Positions 1 through 5,894 of a stretch of 8,770 nt of DNA are shown here, piece after piece. The stretch is from the NCBI GenBank assembly GCA_025458545.1, contig JALOSH010000077.1, positions 1-8,770 of the forward strand. Direction: 5' to 3'. The notes under the pieces are model-generated. The model worked only from the letters and a program-made list of their open reading frames with translations. It did not search any database and was not told where the DNA came from. The stretch comes from Hydrogenophaga sp. Lineage in GTDB: Bacteria > Pseudomonadota > Gammaproteobacteria > Burkholderiales > Burkholderiaceae. Each line of letters opens with the position of its first letter. The first letter of the stretch is position 1. The position numbers and the translations under genes are program-made.

Positions 1-162
1 GAACCGTTCGAACCCGAGGGTGGTGCCTACGCAGCGGGTCATGGCCATGGCCACGGCACACAGGAGGCCTCGCACAGCCACGACCATGCCGACCATGCCC
101 ATGCCCATGATCACGGGCACGGGCACGACCATGCACACCCCCACCCGCATGACCACGGCTGA
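1..162 (+). CDS. ureE: Urease accessory protein UreE, C-terminal end (partial)
   Basis: The window opens inside this gene. The visible 53 residues start with [10 protein letters not shown], typical of the end of the UreE metal-binding domain, and finish with a tail extremely rich in histidine, mostly alternating His with Gly, Ala or Asp, before a TGA at 160-162. UreE is the nickel metallochaperone of urease: it hands Ni(II) to the UreG/UreF/UreH complex, and the His-rich tail binds or stores extra nickel. The ureF start lies inside the last codons of ureE, so the two are probably translationally coupled. The start, the N-terminal domain and the promoter are outside the window. The assignment rests on the tail plus the ureF-ureG genes that follow. 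Confidence 0.93.
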   Translation, partial: EPFEPEGGAYAAGHGHGHGTQEASHSHDHADHAHAHDHGHGHDHAHPHPHDHG

Positions 163-781
163 CCAGCCCGGCTGTGCGGCGCCCGGTCTGCTGCACACCC
201 TCTGGCTGGCGTCCCCCGCGCTCCCGGTGGGGGGGTTTTCGTATTCAGAAGGGCTGGAAGCAGCGGTCGATGCCGGGCTGGTGCACGACGAACACAGCGC
301 CGCGGGCTGGCTGACCGACCAGCTGCACCTGGGCCTGGCGCGCAGCGACCTGTCGACGCGGGAAACACAAGAATTCCGACTGCAGACCGAACAGATGGGT
401 CGCTCACTGCTCGAATGGGCCCGCTCGCTCGGACCGCTCGGTGGTGGCGTGCTGGAGCAGCTGACCGCATCCCGGCTGCAGCCCCCCACCTACCCGGTGG
501 CCATGGCCTGCGCAGCCGCCGCCTCGGGCGCGAGCCTGGGCAACTGCCTCCAGAGCTTTGCCTTCGGCTGGGCCGAAAACATGGTGCAGGCCGCCATCAA
601 ATCGGTGCCGCTCGGGCAGAGCGCTGGTCAGCGCATGCTCGCGCGGCTGGTGGGCGAAATCCCCGCCGCCGCCGAGCACGCCTTGAGCCTCGGCGACGAC
701 GAACGGCAGGCCTTCATGCCCATGCTGGCCATCCTGTCGGCCCGCCACGAAACCCAGTATTCCCGCCTGTTCAGATCATGA
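149..781 (+). CDS. ureF: Urease accessory protein UreF, apparently with an internal deletion
   Basis: UreF joins UreH(D) and UreG on apo-urease and controls UreG GTPase activity during nickel insertion. Family signatures visible are [20 protein letters not shown] near the N-terminus, [13 protein letters not shown] in the middle, [20 protein letters not shown], and the C-terminal end [17 protein letters not shown] chose ATG 149 because MTTADQ leads straight into the conserved region; ATG 131 in the same frame would add six residues. Neither has a clear Shine-Dalgarno, and both overlap the end of ureE, suggesting coupling. From ATG 149 the protein has 210 residues, short for UreF (I recall about 225-235 in relatives). 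The shortfall seems to be one block: the sequence passes directly from LARSDL to STRETQEF (about 340-372), where relatives carry roughly 25 more helical residues. The frame is kept, so the protein may be altered rather than absent. Confidence 0.93.
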   Translation: MTTADQPGCAAPGLLHTLWLASPALPVGGFSYSEGLEAAVDAGLVHDEHSAAGWLTDQLHLGLARSDLSTRETQEFRLQTEQMGRSLLEWARSLGPLGGGVLEQLTASRLQPPTYPVAMACAAAASGASLGNCLQSFAFGWAENMVQAAIKSVPLGQSAGQRMLARLVGEIPAAAEHALSLGDDERQAFMPMLAILSARHETQYSRLFRS

Positions 782-797
782 CCCCGGAGACCAAAGC

Positions 798-1475
798 ATG
801 ACCGCCCTGCACCACATTCCGAACCGCACCAAATCCCTGCCTCCGCTGCGCGTGGGCATTGGCGGCCCGGTCGGCTCCGGCAAGACCACCTTGCTGGAAA
901 TGTTGTGCAAGGCCATGCGAGAGCGTTACGACCTGGTCGCCATCACCAACGACATTTACACCAAGGAAGACCAGCGCCTGCTCACGGTGAGCGGCGCGCT
1001 CCCGGCCGAGCGCATCATGGGCGTGGAAACCGGCGGCTGTCCGCACACCGCGATTCGCGAAGACTGCTCGATCAACCTCGAAGCCATCGACCGCATGCTG
1101 GACGAGTTCCCCAACGCCGACATCGTGTTCGTCGAATCGGGTGGCGACAACCTGGCCGCCACCTTCAGCCCCGAGCTGTCCGACCTGACCATCTACGTGA
1201 TCGACGTCGCGGCAGGCGAAAAAATCCCCCGCAAAGGCGGCCCCGGCATCACCAAGAGCGACCTGTTCGTCATCAACAAGACCGACCTGGCCCCCCACGT
1301 GGGCGCCGACCTGGCGGTGATGAAAGCCGACACCGCCCGCATGCGCCCCGACACCTCCCGCCGCCCCTGGGTGATGACCAACCTCAAGACCCAGGACGGC
1401 GTGCTGGACGTGGTGCAATTCATCGAACGGCGCGGCATGCTCTCGCCCGGCGCCACCGCACCCATCGCCGCCTGA
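798..1475 (+). CDS. ureG: Urease accessory GTPase UreG
   Basis: UreG is the SIMIBI-class GTPase that carries nickel and powers its insertion into the urease active site. The 225-residue protein has all the expected motifs: P-loop GPVGSGKT at residues 23-30, the nickel-binding Cys-Pro-His at 81-83 within [20 protein letters not shown] at 113-118, and the guanine-specificity NKTD at 160-163. Length and motif order are normal, and nothing looks broken. ATG 798 is preceded by GGAG at 786-789 with a good 8-nt spacing, and sits 16 bp after the ureF stop, so it is cotranscribed with ureE and ureF. It is the last urease gene visible; the next feature is a tRNA with its own -10 box. Confidence 0.98.
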   Translation: MTALHHIPNRTKSLPPLRVGIGGPVGSGKTTLLEMLCKAMRERYDLVAITNDIYTKEDQRLLTVSGALPAERIMGVETGGCPHTAIREDCSINLEAIDRMLDEFPNADIVFVESGGDNLAATFSPELSDLTIYVIDVAAGEKIPRKGGPGITKSDLFVINKTDLAPHVGADLAVMKADTARMRPDTSRRPWVMTNLKTQDGVLDVVQFIERRGMLSPGATAPIAA

Positions 1476-1491
1476 CCGGGGTGGCGGCGGC

Positions 1492-1497
1492 TACAAT
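1492..1497 (+). promoter_or_regulatory. -10 box of the tRNA-Ser promoter
   Basis: TACAAT lies 11 bp upstream of the mature tRNA 5' end, one mismatch from the sigma-70 -10 consensus and well placed for a short tRNA leader. A convincing -35 is not visible. CTGACC at 1472-1477 is similar to TTGACA, but the 14-bp spacing is short and it overlaps the end of ureG. Confidence 0.55.
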
Positions 1498-1508
1498 CCG
1501 CGCACCCC

Positions 1509-1596
1509 GGAGACGTGGGAGAGTGGTTTAATCCAGCGGTCTTGAAAACCGCCGACCCGAAAGGGTCCGTGAGTTCGAATCTCACCGTCTCCGCCA
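1509..1596 (+). tRNA. tRNA-Ser (anticodon UGA), with encoded CCA
   Basis: The gene folds as a class II tRNA. The acceptor stem GGAGACG (1509-1515) pairs perfectly with CGTCTCC (1586-1592), followed by discriminator G and CCA at 1594-1596. The anticodon stem GCGGT/ACCGC holds the loop CTTGAAA with anticodon TGA at 1543-1545. The long variable arm GACCC-GAAA-GGGTC, typical of tRNA-Ser, spans about 1554-1567. The T-arm is GTGAG-TTCGAAT-CTCAC (1569-1585). It decodes UCA and wobble serine codons. Its 3' end from 1582 is the integration target of the element that follows; integration has left the tRNA intact. Confidence 0.97.
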
Positions 1597-1599
1597 GAA
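1582..1599 (+). repeat. attL: left copy of the 18-bp integration repeat
   Basis: TCACCGTCTCCGCCAGAA here is identical to 7327-7344; the bases immediately outside differ on both sides (C/G before, G/C after). The copy covers the 3' half of the T-stem, the acceptor strand, CCA and 3 bp beyond. This is the usual tRNA 3'-end target of P4-type tyrosine integrases. Strand exchange happened somewhere within these 18 bp; the exact point cannot be read. Confidence 0.92.
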
Positions 1600-1613
1600 G
1601 CCCCATACAAATC

Positions 1614-1633
1614 AAGCGCTTAGGCGCTTTTTT
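1614..1633 (+). terminator. Rho-independent terminator just inside the left end of the element
   Basis: AAGCGC-TTAG-GCGCTT forms a 6-bp stem with a 4-nt loop, followed by a T run through 1633. It lies 17 bp after the tRNA CCA, inside the element, so it now ends tRNA-Ser transcription. A stronger terminator, probably the tRNA's original one, sits beyond attR at 7352-7376. Confidence 0.8.
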
Positions 1634-1637
1634 GTTT

Positions 1638-1661
1638 CGACCATCAAAACAACCATCAAAC
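1638..1661 (+). repeat. Two tandem candidate integrase arm-type sites (left end)
   Basis: CGACCATCAAAA (1638-1649) is followed at once by CAACCATCAAAC (1650-1661), sharing ACCATCAAA at a 12-bp spacing. A near-identical CGACTATCAAAA occurs at 7198-7209 close to the other end. Short repeats in the same orientation near both ends of an integrated element resemble the arm sites bound by the N-terminal domain of tyrosine integrases. The assignment rests on position and repetition only. Confidence 0.45.
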
Positions 1662-2018
1662 CAGACGGGGCATCGCGTTCGATGGTGGCCGCTGCGTCGG
1701 ATACAGCGCCAGCAGGTCGACCAGCCCCACCCCGTGCATATGCGCTTGCCGCTGGTGGGGTTTGCCGTATGCGATGGGGCGCGCGCTACGGTGCGGATTC
1801 GACCGGGAGGGGGGTACAGCCCCACGGCGCGGGTCGTGCTGATACAGGTGGAGGGTCCGACCCTCCGAATAAAAATTGAAAATCAGAACCCGGTGGGCCT
1901 GAAAATTCTAAAAATTTTCGTTGTCCCATTACGAGGCGCCTCGAACACTTCAACGGAGAATCACGTACACCTCATAAATTTTCCCACTGGCACGCGCCAG
2001 GGAAGCAACCCGAAACGG
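1662..2018. other. Gene-poor stretch at the left end of the element
   Basis: I find no convincing gene in these 357 bases. The GC-rich part (about 1663-1870) has an open minus-strand frame ending at TGA 1663-1665 and closed upstream near 1909. It would encode about 80 residues, including KPHQRQAHMHGVGLVDLLAL, but it has no plausible start codon or ribosome site; it might be the tail of a decayed gene. GGAGGGT-CCG-ACCCTCC (1850-1866) is a perfect 7-bp hairpin with no T run. Composition then turns AT-rich: GAAAATT (1901-1907) pairs with AATTTTC (1913-1919). This AT-rich part probably holds the promoter of the gene starting at 2019, but no clear -35/-10 pair is visible. Confidence 0.35.
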
Positions 2019-2420
2019 ATGATGGCAACCAAAGGAATCAATGTCGGCAAGGGCCTCTTACGGCTGTATCTGGTGTTGTGGTTGCTCCTTGCAGTGGCGT
2101 CGCTTGTTGGTGGTCACCGCGAGGTTCTGACCTATCTAGGCTCGACGTACTGGAGCGCCGAGAAGGTTGTGCAACGGCAAAAGGAAGAATTCCAGAAGAA
2201 GATGAACGACTGCAAATCTGAAGACTGCCGAAAGCGGTTGCAGGATTCGACCTTCACGGAGTTCCCTTCAGCGGTTGCAACGGTTGATCTAGACGAGGCA
2301 AAACGGAGCGTCGAGCTATTCGCCTATCTTGTGCTCGTCGTCCCAGCCGTGCTTTTGGTTGTCTTGCTCACACTTTTCAAGTTGCTGGCATGGGCCTTCG
2401 CCGGTTTCAAAGCGCACTAG
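2019..2420 (+). CDS. Small two-helix membrane protein of unknown function
   Basis: Not recognised. From ATG 2019 the product has 133 residues (ATG 2022 is equally possible). It has a hydrophobic segment at about 13-31 (LLRLYLVLWLLLAVASLVGG), a charged Lys/Glu-rich middle (about 33-97) likely to be helical, and a second hydrophobic segment at about 99-128. Basic residues before the first helix and after the second suggest both ends in the cytoplasm and the middle outside. Cys65 and Cys70 (DCKSEDC) could then form a disulfide. The only purine-rich stretch upstream, AGGGA at 1999-2003, is too far from the ATG, so the start is uncertain; the frame stays open far upstream but crosses the tRNA. GC is visibly lower than in the urease genes. 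Its place at the element end, with the next membrane gene on the same strand, suggests accessory cargo. Confidence 0.6.
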   Translation: MMATKGINVGKGLLRLYLVLWLLLAVASLVGGHREVLTYLGSTYWSAEKVVQRQKEEFQKKMNDCKSEDCRKRLQDSTFTEFPSAVATVDLDEAKRSVELFAYLVLVVPAVLLVVLLTLFKLLAWAFAGFKAH

Positions 2421-2526
2421 CTGTCGCATCCCTTTAAATGACAGGACCTAGCGTGGACAGCACCGGAAAGATGCTGAAAGAACTCAGAACTCTCCAGACG
2501 CTCGCCTCATATTGAATGAACTGCGC

Positions 2527-2889
2527 ATGATCCGAATCACCATTTCAGTTCTGGCGATCTTGTCGATGGTCGCGCTTCTCTGGATCGGCTACAGCCTGCC
2601 GAAAGATCAACGCCTGTTGCAAGGACTGCTGTTGATCGCACTTGCCGGGCTTGTCATCGCAACTATTTATTTCGATTTCGTCGACAGTATTGGCAACACG
2701 ATGATGGGTTCAGTTTGCGCCCTCGCGACGATATGGTCTGGCTGGAAGATGATCGAGTCCATCGACTTCGACAAACCGTTCCTGCTGTCCTTCTATTGGT
2801 CGACGCTCGGTTTCTTGCTTCTCTCGCTTTTCTGTCTCCTGCTGTCCATCGGTGCATTCGCCAACGCCGCAGGCAAGAAAGAGTGGTGA
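2527..2889 (+). CDS. Small four-helix membrane protein of unknown function
   Basis: Not recognised. From ATG 2527 it has 120 residues; a TTG at 2512 in the same frame would add five. Neither has a clear ribosome site. Nearly the whole chain is hydrophobic, with likely membrane segments at about 4-24, 30-49, 56-76 and 85-112. They are joined by short polar turns (SLPKDQR, DFVDS, ESIDFDKP) and end with the basic tail GKKEW. It has no recognisable catalytic or transport motif. The gene follows the two-helix membrane gene by 106 bp on the same strand and shares its lower GC, so the two may be a pair. It converges on terS. Possible roles for such cargo include superinfection exclusion, phage defence or lysis control; the sequence does not decide among them. 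Confidence 0.65.
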   Translation: MIRITISVLAILSMVALLWIGYSLPKDQRLLQGLLLIALAGLVIATIYFDFVDSIGNTMMGSVCALATIWSGWKMIESIDFDKPFLLSFYWSTLGFLLLSLFCLLLSIGAFANAAGKKEW

Positions 2890-2898
2890 CCGGGGCGC

Positions 2899-2932
2899 GG
2901 CGCTTGCTGTCACCTTGTGCCCAGCAAGCGCC
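2899..2932. terminator. Perfect 11-bp stem-loop between convergent genes
   Basis: GGCGCTTGCTG (2899-2909) pairs fully with CAGCAAGCGCC (2922-2932). The 12-nt loop contains a small CAC/GTG pairing. It lies between the stop of the four-helix membrane gene and the stop of terS, where a two-way terminator would be expected, but it lacks a T run on either strand. It may end transcription weakly or protect mRNA 3' ends. Confidence 0.45.
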
Positions 2933-2953
2933 CACGTTAGCCACTCACGCGCA

Positions 2954-3424
2954 TCAATCGGCACCCTTGTCCATGTCAATGGTTCGGGCTCGATCAGCCT
3001 CCACACGTCGCTGGCCCTCCTCCATCGCTGCGACAAGGTCCACGGGGGCAGATACCGACACCTCGACCTTGTCGCCGTAGACCTTGCGGTAGACCCGCGA
3101 TGCGATCCATTTGCGGGTGTCCAGTCGGACCCGCAGGTGCTGCACCCATGCGGACCGGCTGGCGGGGTCGAGGTCCTCGGGGATCGGCGTGTCGGCCAGA
3201 TCGATCAGTTCCTCGGCAAGCATCGCGCCCCGGTCCTCGACCGCGTTCTCGTAAGCCTCCTTGATCGCGGGGATGGTTCGGATGTGCAGCCGTGCCAGGG
3301 GATAGCTCGGCATGCCCGGATGGCGCAGTGCTGAGGCGAGCGATTCGCCGCTGGCGATGCGTTCGAGGATGACCGGCCAGACTTCATCGACCTTGTATGT
3401 GGTCTCGTACTTGCGGATGCTCAT
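2954..3424 (-). CDS. terS: Terminase small subunit (Sf6-type) homologue
   Basis: The 156-residue protein resembles small terminase subunits of the Shigella phage Sf6 type. These bind the packaging site on phage DNA and direct it to the large terminase at the portal. Residues about 14-50 (VWPVILERIASGESLASALR, then GMPSYPLARLHI) look like the N-terminal helix-turn-helix DNA-binding domain. A helical oligomerisation region follows (about 53-78). Residues 98-122 carry the family signature VRLDTRKWIASRVYRKVYGD. The start ATG at 3424 has no obvious ribosome site. No large terminase, portal or capsid gene is nearby. In a satellite such a lone TerS would recruit the helper phage's large subunit, as in staphylococcal pathogenicity islands. 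It is last in the minus-strand gene series, 167 bp beyond repA, across a repeat-rich gap. Family assignment is from memory of the signature. Confidence 0.8.
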   Translation of the reverse strand: MSIRKYETTYKVDEVWPVILERIASGESLASALRHPGMPSYPLARLHIRTIPAIKEAYENAVEDRGAMLAEELIDLADTPIPEDLDPASRSAWVQHLRVRLDTRKWIASRVYRKVYGDKVEVSVSAPVDLVAAMEEGQRRVEADRARTIDMDKGAD

Positions 3425-3452
3425 GTGAAAACTCGATTGTGTTTAAGGGTTC

Positions 3453-3619
3453 ACCCATTGGGTACTTGAATCAGGACAGGACAGGCGGGACAGACCGGGC
3501 GGAACAGGGCGCTCCTTAGAGTCGCGCCCGTTGTGTCCCGGGACAAACCGGGCGTTGTCCCGGTTGCGCCCGGTCCGCCCGCCCCATTGGGTTACGTCAG
3601 ATCAGGGAACCCATCGGGT
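3453..3619. repeat. Repeat and hairpin cluster between repA and terS: candidate origin, packaging site or operator
   Basis: Three patterns overlap here. First, the pentamer GGACA occurs six times: on the plus strand at 3474, 3479, 3488 and 3541, and inverted as TGTCC at 3534 and 3556. The middle pair forms the palindrome TGTCCCGGGACA (3534-3545). Second, two perfect hairpins compete for the same bases: CCGGGACAA (3538-3546) with TTGTCCCGG (3555-3563), and ACCGGGCG (3547-3554) with CGCCCGGT (3567-3574). Third, ACCCATTGGGT at 3453-3463 recurs almost exactly at 3582-3592 and as ACCCATCGGGT at 3609-3619, inside the end of repA. Iteron-like repeats beside a RepA-like ATPase suggest a replication origin; closeness to terS also allows a packaging site; the structure could also attenuate terS transcription. 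Confidence 0.5.
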
Positions 3620-4770
3620 TCATCGATCAGCAGATAGAGGCCGTCGACCTCGCGAACCCGCCTCAAGTCGAGCAGGTCAGTCCGCGCCCGATTGAATGCG
3701 CGCCGCTTGTTGTCGGTCGTGATCGCACCGCTGCGCCGGTAATAGGCATCGCGCCACTGGTCCAGACTGGCGCGCACTCGCTGATCATCGGGGGTGGGAG
3801 CGTTGTGCAATGCCGCTTCCATGAAGGCGTGCATGCCGATCTGCTGGGGCGCGGTCAGGGGTTTGACCTTCAAGCCAGCCTCTCCCACCTTGACCACGCA
3901 TGAGGTGATCGCGTCGCCATCTGAATCGAGGCCCAGGTCGACCACATCGAGCTTGAACTGGTGGCCCAGACCATCGGCGCCGTCCTTGGACTTCGCGACA
4001 GACCACTCCCGGCCATCGCCTTCGCGCCGCACTTCAATGGCCGCATCAAGCGCTGCGTGCAGGCTGGAATGCCCACGCATGCCCTTGGTTGCGTCCTTTC
4101 CCGTGTGGTGGACCAGCAGCACCATCCCACCGATAGCAGCCTGAACGGCCTTCGCCGCTGCCACCGCTTGCCCCATGTCAACAGAACTGTTCTCGTCCAT
4201 GCCGGGCGCTGCCCGGTTCAGGGTGTCGATGATCACCACTCCGTGAGGCACCGCCCGGTCCGTGATGACGGCCACCAGATCGCGCACGTCGGTCGGGTTG
4301 AGCAGGTTCAAGGGTTGATCGATGAAGTCAATGCCGCGCGGTATGGGTCCGTTCACTGCGCTGTAGGCTTTGACGCGCACCGACAGGCCCGCTTCCCCTT
4401 CGAGGCATACGTACAGCACCGGGTAGCGCTTGACGCGATGCCCGAACCAGTCGCCACCCTTCGCGATGCTCATGGCCAGATCAATGGCCAGGAAGGACTT
4501 GCCGCAGCCAGACGGCCCAAAGATCGCCCCGATCCCTTGCTCAGGGATGACGCCTTTCACGCGCCAGGCGATGGGCTTGGCGTGGAGCAATTCGTCTGCG
4601 CTGCGCAGCTTGTAGCGCTGCTCAGGTCGAGCAGGTGCGAGCGTGACGGGCATTCGCTGGGCACCGAGTCGCTCCGCGATCCGGTTGTACCGCCGTGCAG
4701 CAACAGCGGCGATCATCGCCTCACCCTCGGCGGTGATCGGCCCAAAGTCGATCTGGTCAATCGGTTTCAT
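3592..4770 (-). CDS. RepA-like hexameric replicative helicase / AAA_25-type ATPase
   Basis: A 392-residue RecA-fold ATPase. Walker A GPSGCGKS lies at residues 85-92, Walker B VVIIDTL at 178-184, and VHHTGK at 220-225. The last resembles the conserved His-His-x-Gly-Lys of the plasmid RSF1010 RepA helicase and AAA_25 proteins. TKGMRGHSSLHAALDAAIEV follows and probably holds the intersubunit contacts. The C-terminal 110 residues contain a basic stretch (RRAFNRARTDLLDLRRVRE) that looks like a winged-helix domain. I choose ATG 4770 because it overlaps the previous gene's TGA as ATGA; GTG 4782 would add four residues, with a poorer ribosome site. The likely role is unwinding element DNA at its own origin, perhaps the repeat cluster just downstream. 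No primase domain is present, so priming would have to come from the host or the helper. The ATPase fold is certain; the helicase role is inferred. Confidence 0.85.
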   Translation of the reverse strand: MKPIDQIDFGPITAEGEAMIAAVAARRYNRIAERLGAQRMPVTLAPARPEQRYKLRSADELLHAKPIAWRVKGVIPEQGIGAIFGPSGCGKSFLAIDLAMSIAKGGDWFGHRVKRYPVLYVCLEGEAGLSVRVKAYSAVNGPIPRGIDFIDQPLNLLNPTDVRDLVAVITDRAVPHGVVIIDTLNRAAPGMDENSSVDMGQAVAAAKAVQAAIGGMVLLVHHTGKDATKGMRGHSSLHAALDAAIEVRREGDGREWSVAKSKDGADGLGHQFKLDVVDLGLDSDGDAITSCVVKVGEAGLKVKPLTAPQQIGMHAFMEAALHNAPTPDDQRVRASLDQWRDAYYRRSGAITTDNKRRAFNRARTDLLDLRRVREVDGLYLLIDEPDGFPDLT

Positions 4771-5435
4771 TGCGGCCCCCACGATAAAAACTCACGTAGC
4801 GCGGGTGTCTCCCGGTCAACAAGATCGCCGCTCTCAAGATCGAAGCACCCTCGGGTGTGGATCAGGTAGCTGGAGTATTCATTCAGCACATAGAAGGACT
4901 GCTCCAATTCGTACCGATCCGGCCAAAACAGCAGCAAGAGTCGGTACGCGATATCGCGCAGGTCATACATGGTTTGGACGAGCGCGTCATCCGCGTCATT
5001 GAGGATGCTGCGGTTCTTGGTAGCGATCTCGCAAAGCTTGATCCCCCACAAGGGCAGAAACACCGGGACAAGTGGCTCCATTGGTCGCTCCACATCGTGT
5101 TCGTCTGTCATGAACTCATGAAACGACGACGATGAACGCGGGTATGCGAACAGCTTCACCAACTGGTGCGGCTGCTCGTGCTGATCGGGGTTGAAGGGCA
5201 ATCCGAGAGTTCGACAAGCCTCGCTGACGTAGGGCATCGGGATGTTGCGAATCACATGCGTATCTAGGGGATCGATCTCACTCAGTTGATGCTTGACCGC
5301 TCTGAGGTGTTGACCAGCCTGATCCAATGGCCACTCGAAAACCCATGCAGCCCAGTCCACCAGCTCGCTTGTGACAGGTGCCCCGGCCTTGCGAAGTAGG
5401 TCCTGATGCCCGGGTGAAGTGAGGACCGCGCTCAT
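4767..5435 (-). CDS. Unknown 222-residue protein between alpA and repA
   Basis: Not recognised. Its start ATG (5435) overlaps the alpA stop as ATGA, and its stop TGA (4767-4769) overlaps the repA start the same way. It is therefore almost certainly a real gene made in step with both. The protein is acidic, rich in Trp, Leu and Pro, and apparently soluble: there is no signal peptide, though FLPLWGIKL (around 127-135) and RLLLLFWPDRYELEQSFYVL are hydrophobic patches that may be buried helices. I see no nuclease, polymerase, zinc-finger or helix-turn-helix motif. In satellites, genes at this place often encode small replication or helper-interaction functions. Possible roles are a helicase loader or origin-binding partner of the ATPase, or a factor acting on the helper phage. 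Function unknown. Confidence 0.8.
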   Translation of the reverse strand: MSAVLTSPGHQDLLRKAGAPVTSELVDWAAWVFEWPLDQAGQHLRAVKHQLSEIDPLDTHVIRNIPMPYVSEACRTLGLPFNPDQHEQPHQLVKLFAYPRSSSSFHEFMTDEHDVERPMEPLVPVFLPLWGIKLCEIATKNRSILNDADDALVQTMYDLRDIAYRLLLLFWPDRYELEQSFYVLNEYSSYLIHTRGCFDLESGDLVDRETPALREFLSWGPQ

Positions 5436-5650
5436 GCTGCCACCTCCGCTTGCTGCTCGATCTGGGCACAGAGTGCGTCGATATCGGACACGCGCCAGAC
5501 TGACACGCCTTCAGAAAGTCGAATCGGCTTCGGATAACGACCGCTGGCGATACCGGCGTACCAAGTCGAGCGTGAGACGGGGATGCGGGGCTCGATACCC
5601 TTGCGAGGGTTGCCCAGGATGTGGGAAACGCGCAGAAAACCTGAATGCAT
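5432..5650 (-). CDS. alpA: AlpA-family transcriptional regulator / excisionase-like protein
   Basis: A 72-residue MerR-like winged-helix protein with the AlpA layout: FLRVSHILG at the start, the recognition region VSRSTWYAGIASGRYPKPIR at 25-44 (relatives have SRSTIY...G.FPKPI), then VSVWRVSDIDALCAQI. AGGAG, read on the minus strand (complement of 5657-5661), is 6 nt from the ATG, an excellent ribosome site. AlpA proteins of P4-like elements and Gram-negative PICIs act as activators or excisionases, switching the island on and helping integrase excise it. Here it heads the alpA / 222-residue / repA series joined by ATGA overlaps, fitting a master switch for replication. Candidate binding sites lie in the 240-bp gap upstream. 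The family is firm; activator versus excisionase role is not settled. Confidence 0.92.
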   Translation of the reverse strand: MHSGFLRVSHILGNPRKGIEPRIPVSRSTWYAGIASGRYPKPIRLSEGVSVWRVSDIDALCAQIEQQAEVAA

Positions 5651-5712
5651 GGCTGGCTCCTATCGGGTAGGTCGCGCAGCCATGAAAAAAGGGCACGCGC
5701 GACCGAGATCAC

Positions 5713-5800
5713 GCATACCCTTGGCCCACTCACTTGAGGGCTTACCAGCCTACCGTTCTCGCGAGCCCCAAGGAAGGTTTGCATACCTTGGCTACTCGCG
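5713..5800. promoter_or_regulatory. Palindrome and repeated motif in the int-alpA gap: candidate regulator sites
   Basis: CGCGAG (5760-5765) pairs with CTCGCG (5795-5800), and inside it CCAAGG (5768-5773) pairs with CCTTGG (5786-5791). Together they make a large imperfect palindrome. Its right part, GCATACCTTGGC (5781-5792), recurs with one extra C as GCATACCCTTGGC (5713-5725), about 68 bp nearer alpA. Such paired motifs in the leader of a regulator gene fit operator sites for AlpA or a helper-phage protein. The palindrome could also be a weak terminator behind int, but no T run follows it on the minus strand. Confidence 0.4.
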
Positions 5801-5864
5801 CGGCACCGGAGTCTGTCCACGCTCCGGGCGGGGCCGATGTTCGATTGCGACACCAGCGGTTGGA

Positions 5865-5894
5865 ATCGTACTCGGTCGGACGATCTCAGGTCAA
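5865..5894 (-). promoter_or_regulatory. Candidate sigma-70 promoter for the alpA operon
   Basis: On the minus strand TTGACC (complement of 5889-5894) and TACGAT (complement of 5865-5870) are separated by 18 bp. The -35 overlaps the stop codon of int, and transcription would begin near 5858, leaving a leader of about 200 nt that contains the palindrome. Two mismatches in the -10 make this a moderate match only. Confidence 0.35.

Noticed and set aside
20..148. ATG at 20 as the ureF start
   Set aside because: That stretch is the out-of-frame reading of the UreE His-rich tail and gives low-complexity Thr/Met/Pro sequence unlike UreF.
771..1531. Long open frames opposite to or out of frame with ureG
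   Set aside because: They overlap the perfectly conserved UreG and show the His/Gly/Arg-rich sequence typical of shadow frames in GC-rich DNA.
1850..1866. GGAGGGT-CCG-ACCCTCC hairpin as a terminator
   Set aside because: No T run follows on either strand and no gene clearly ends there, so I list it only as part of the left-end stretch.
1515..2018. Upstream extension of the 2019-2420 gene as a 301-residue protein
   Set aside because: The extension begins inside the tRNA and runs across attL and the terminator at 1614-1633; its residues there look random. Only the part from about 2019 has a coherent membrane-protein pattern.
3453..3619. CRISPR array
   Set aside because: The repeats are short (5-11 bp), irregularly spaced and in both directions; no 25-40 bp repeat with unique spacers is present, and there are no cas genes.
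4771..4782. GTG 4782 as the start of the RepA-like ATPase
   Set aside because: ATG 4770 overlaps the previous stop as ATGA, as at the alpA junction, and GTG lacks a ribosome site; it would add only four residues.
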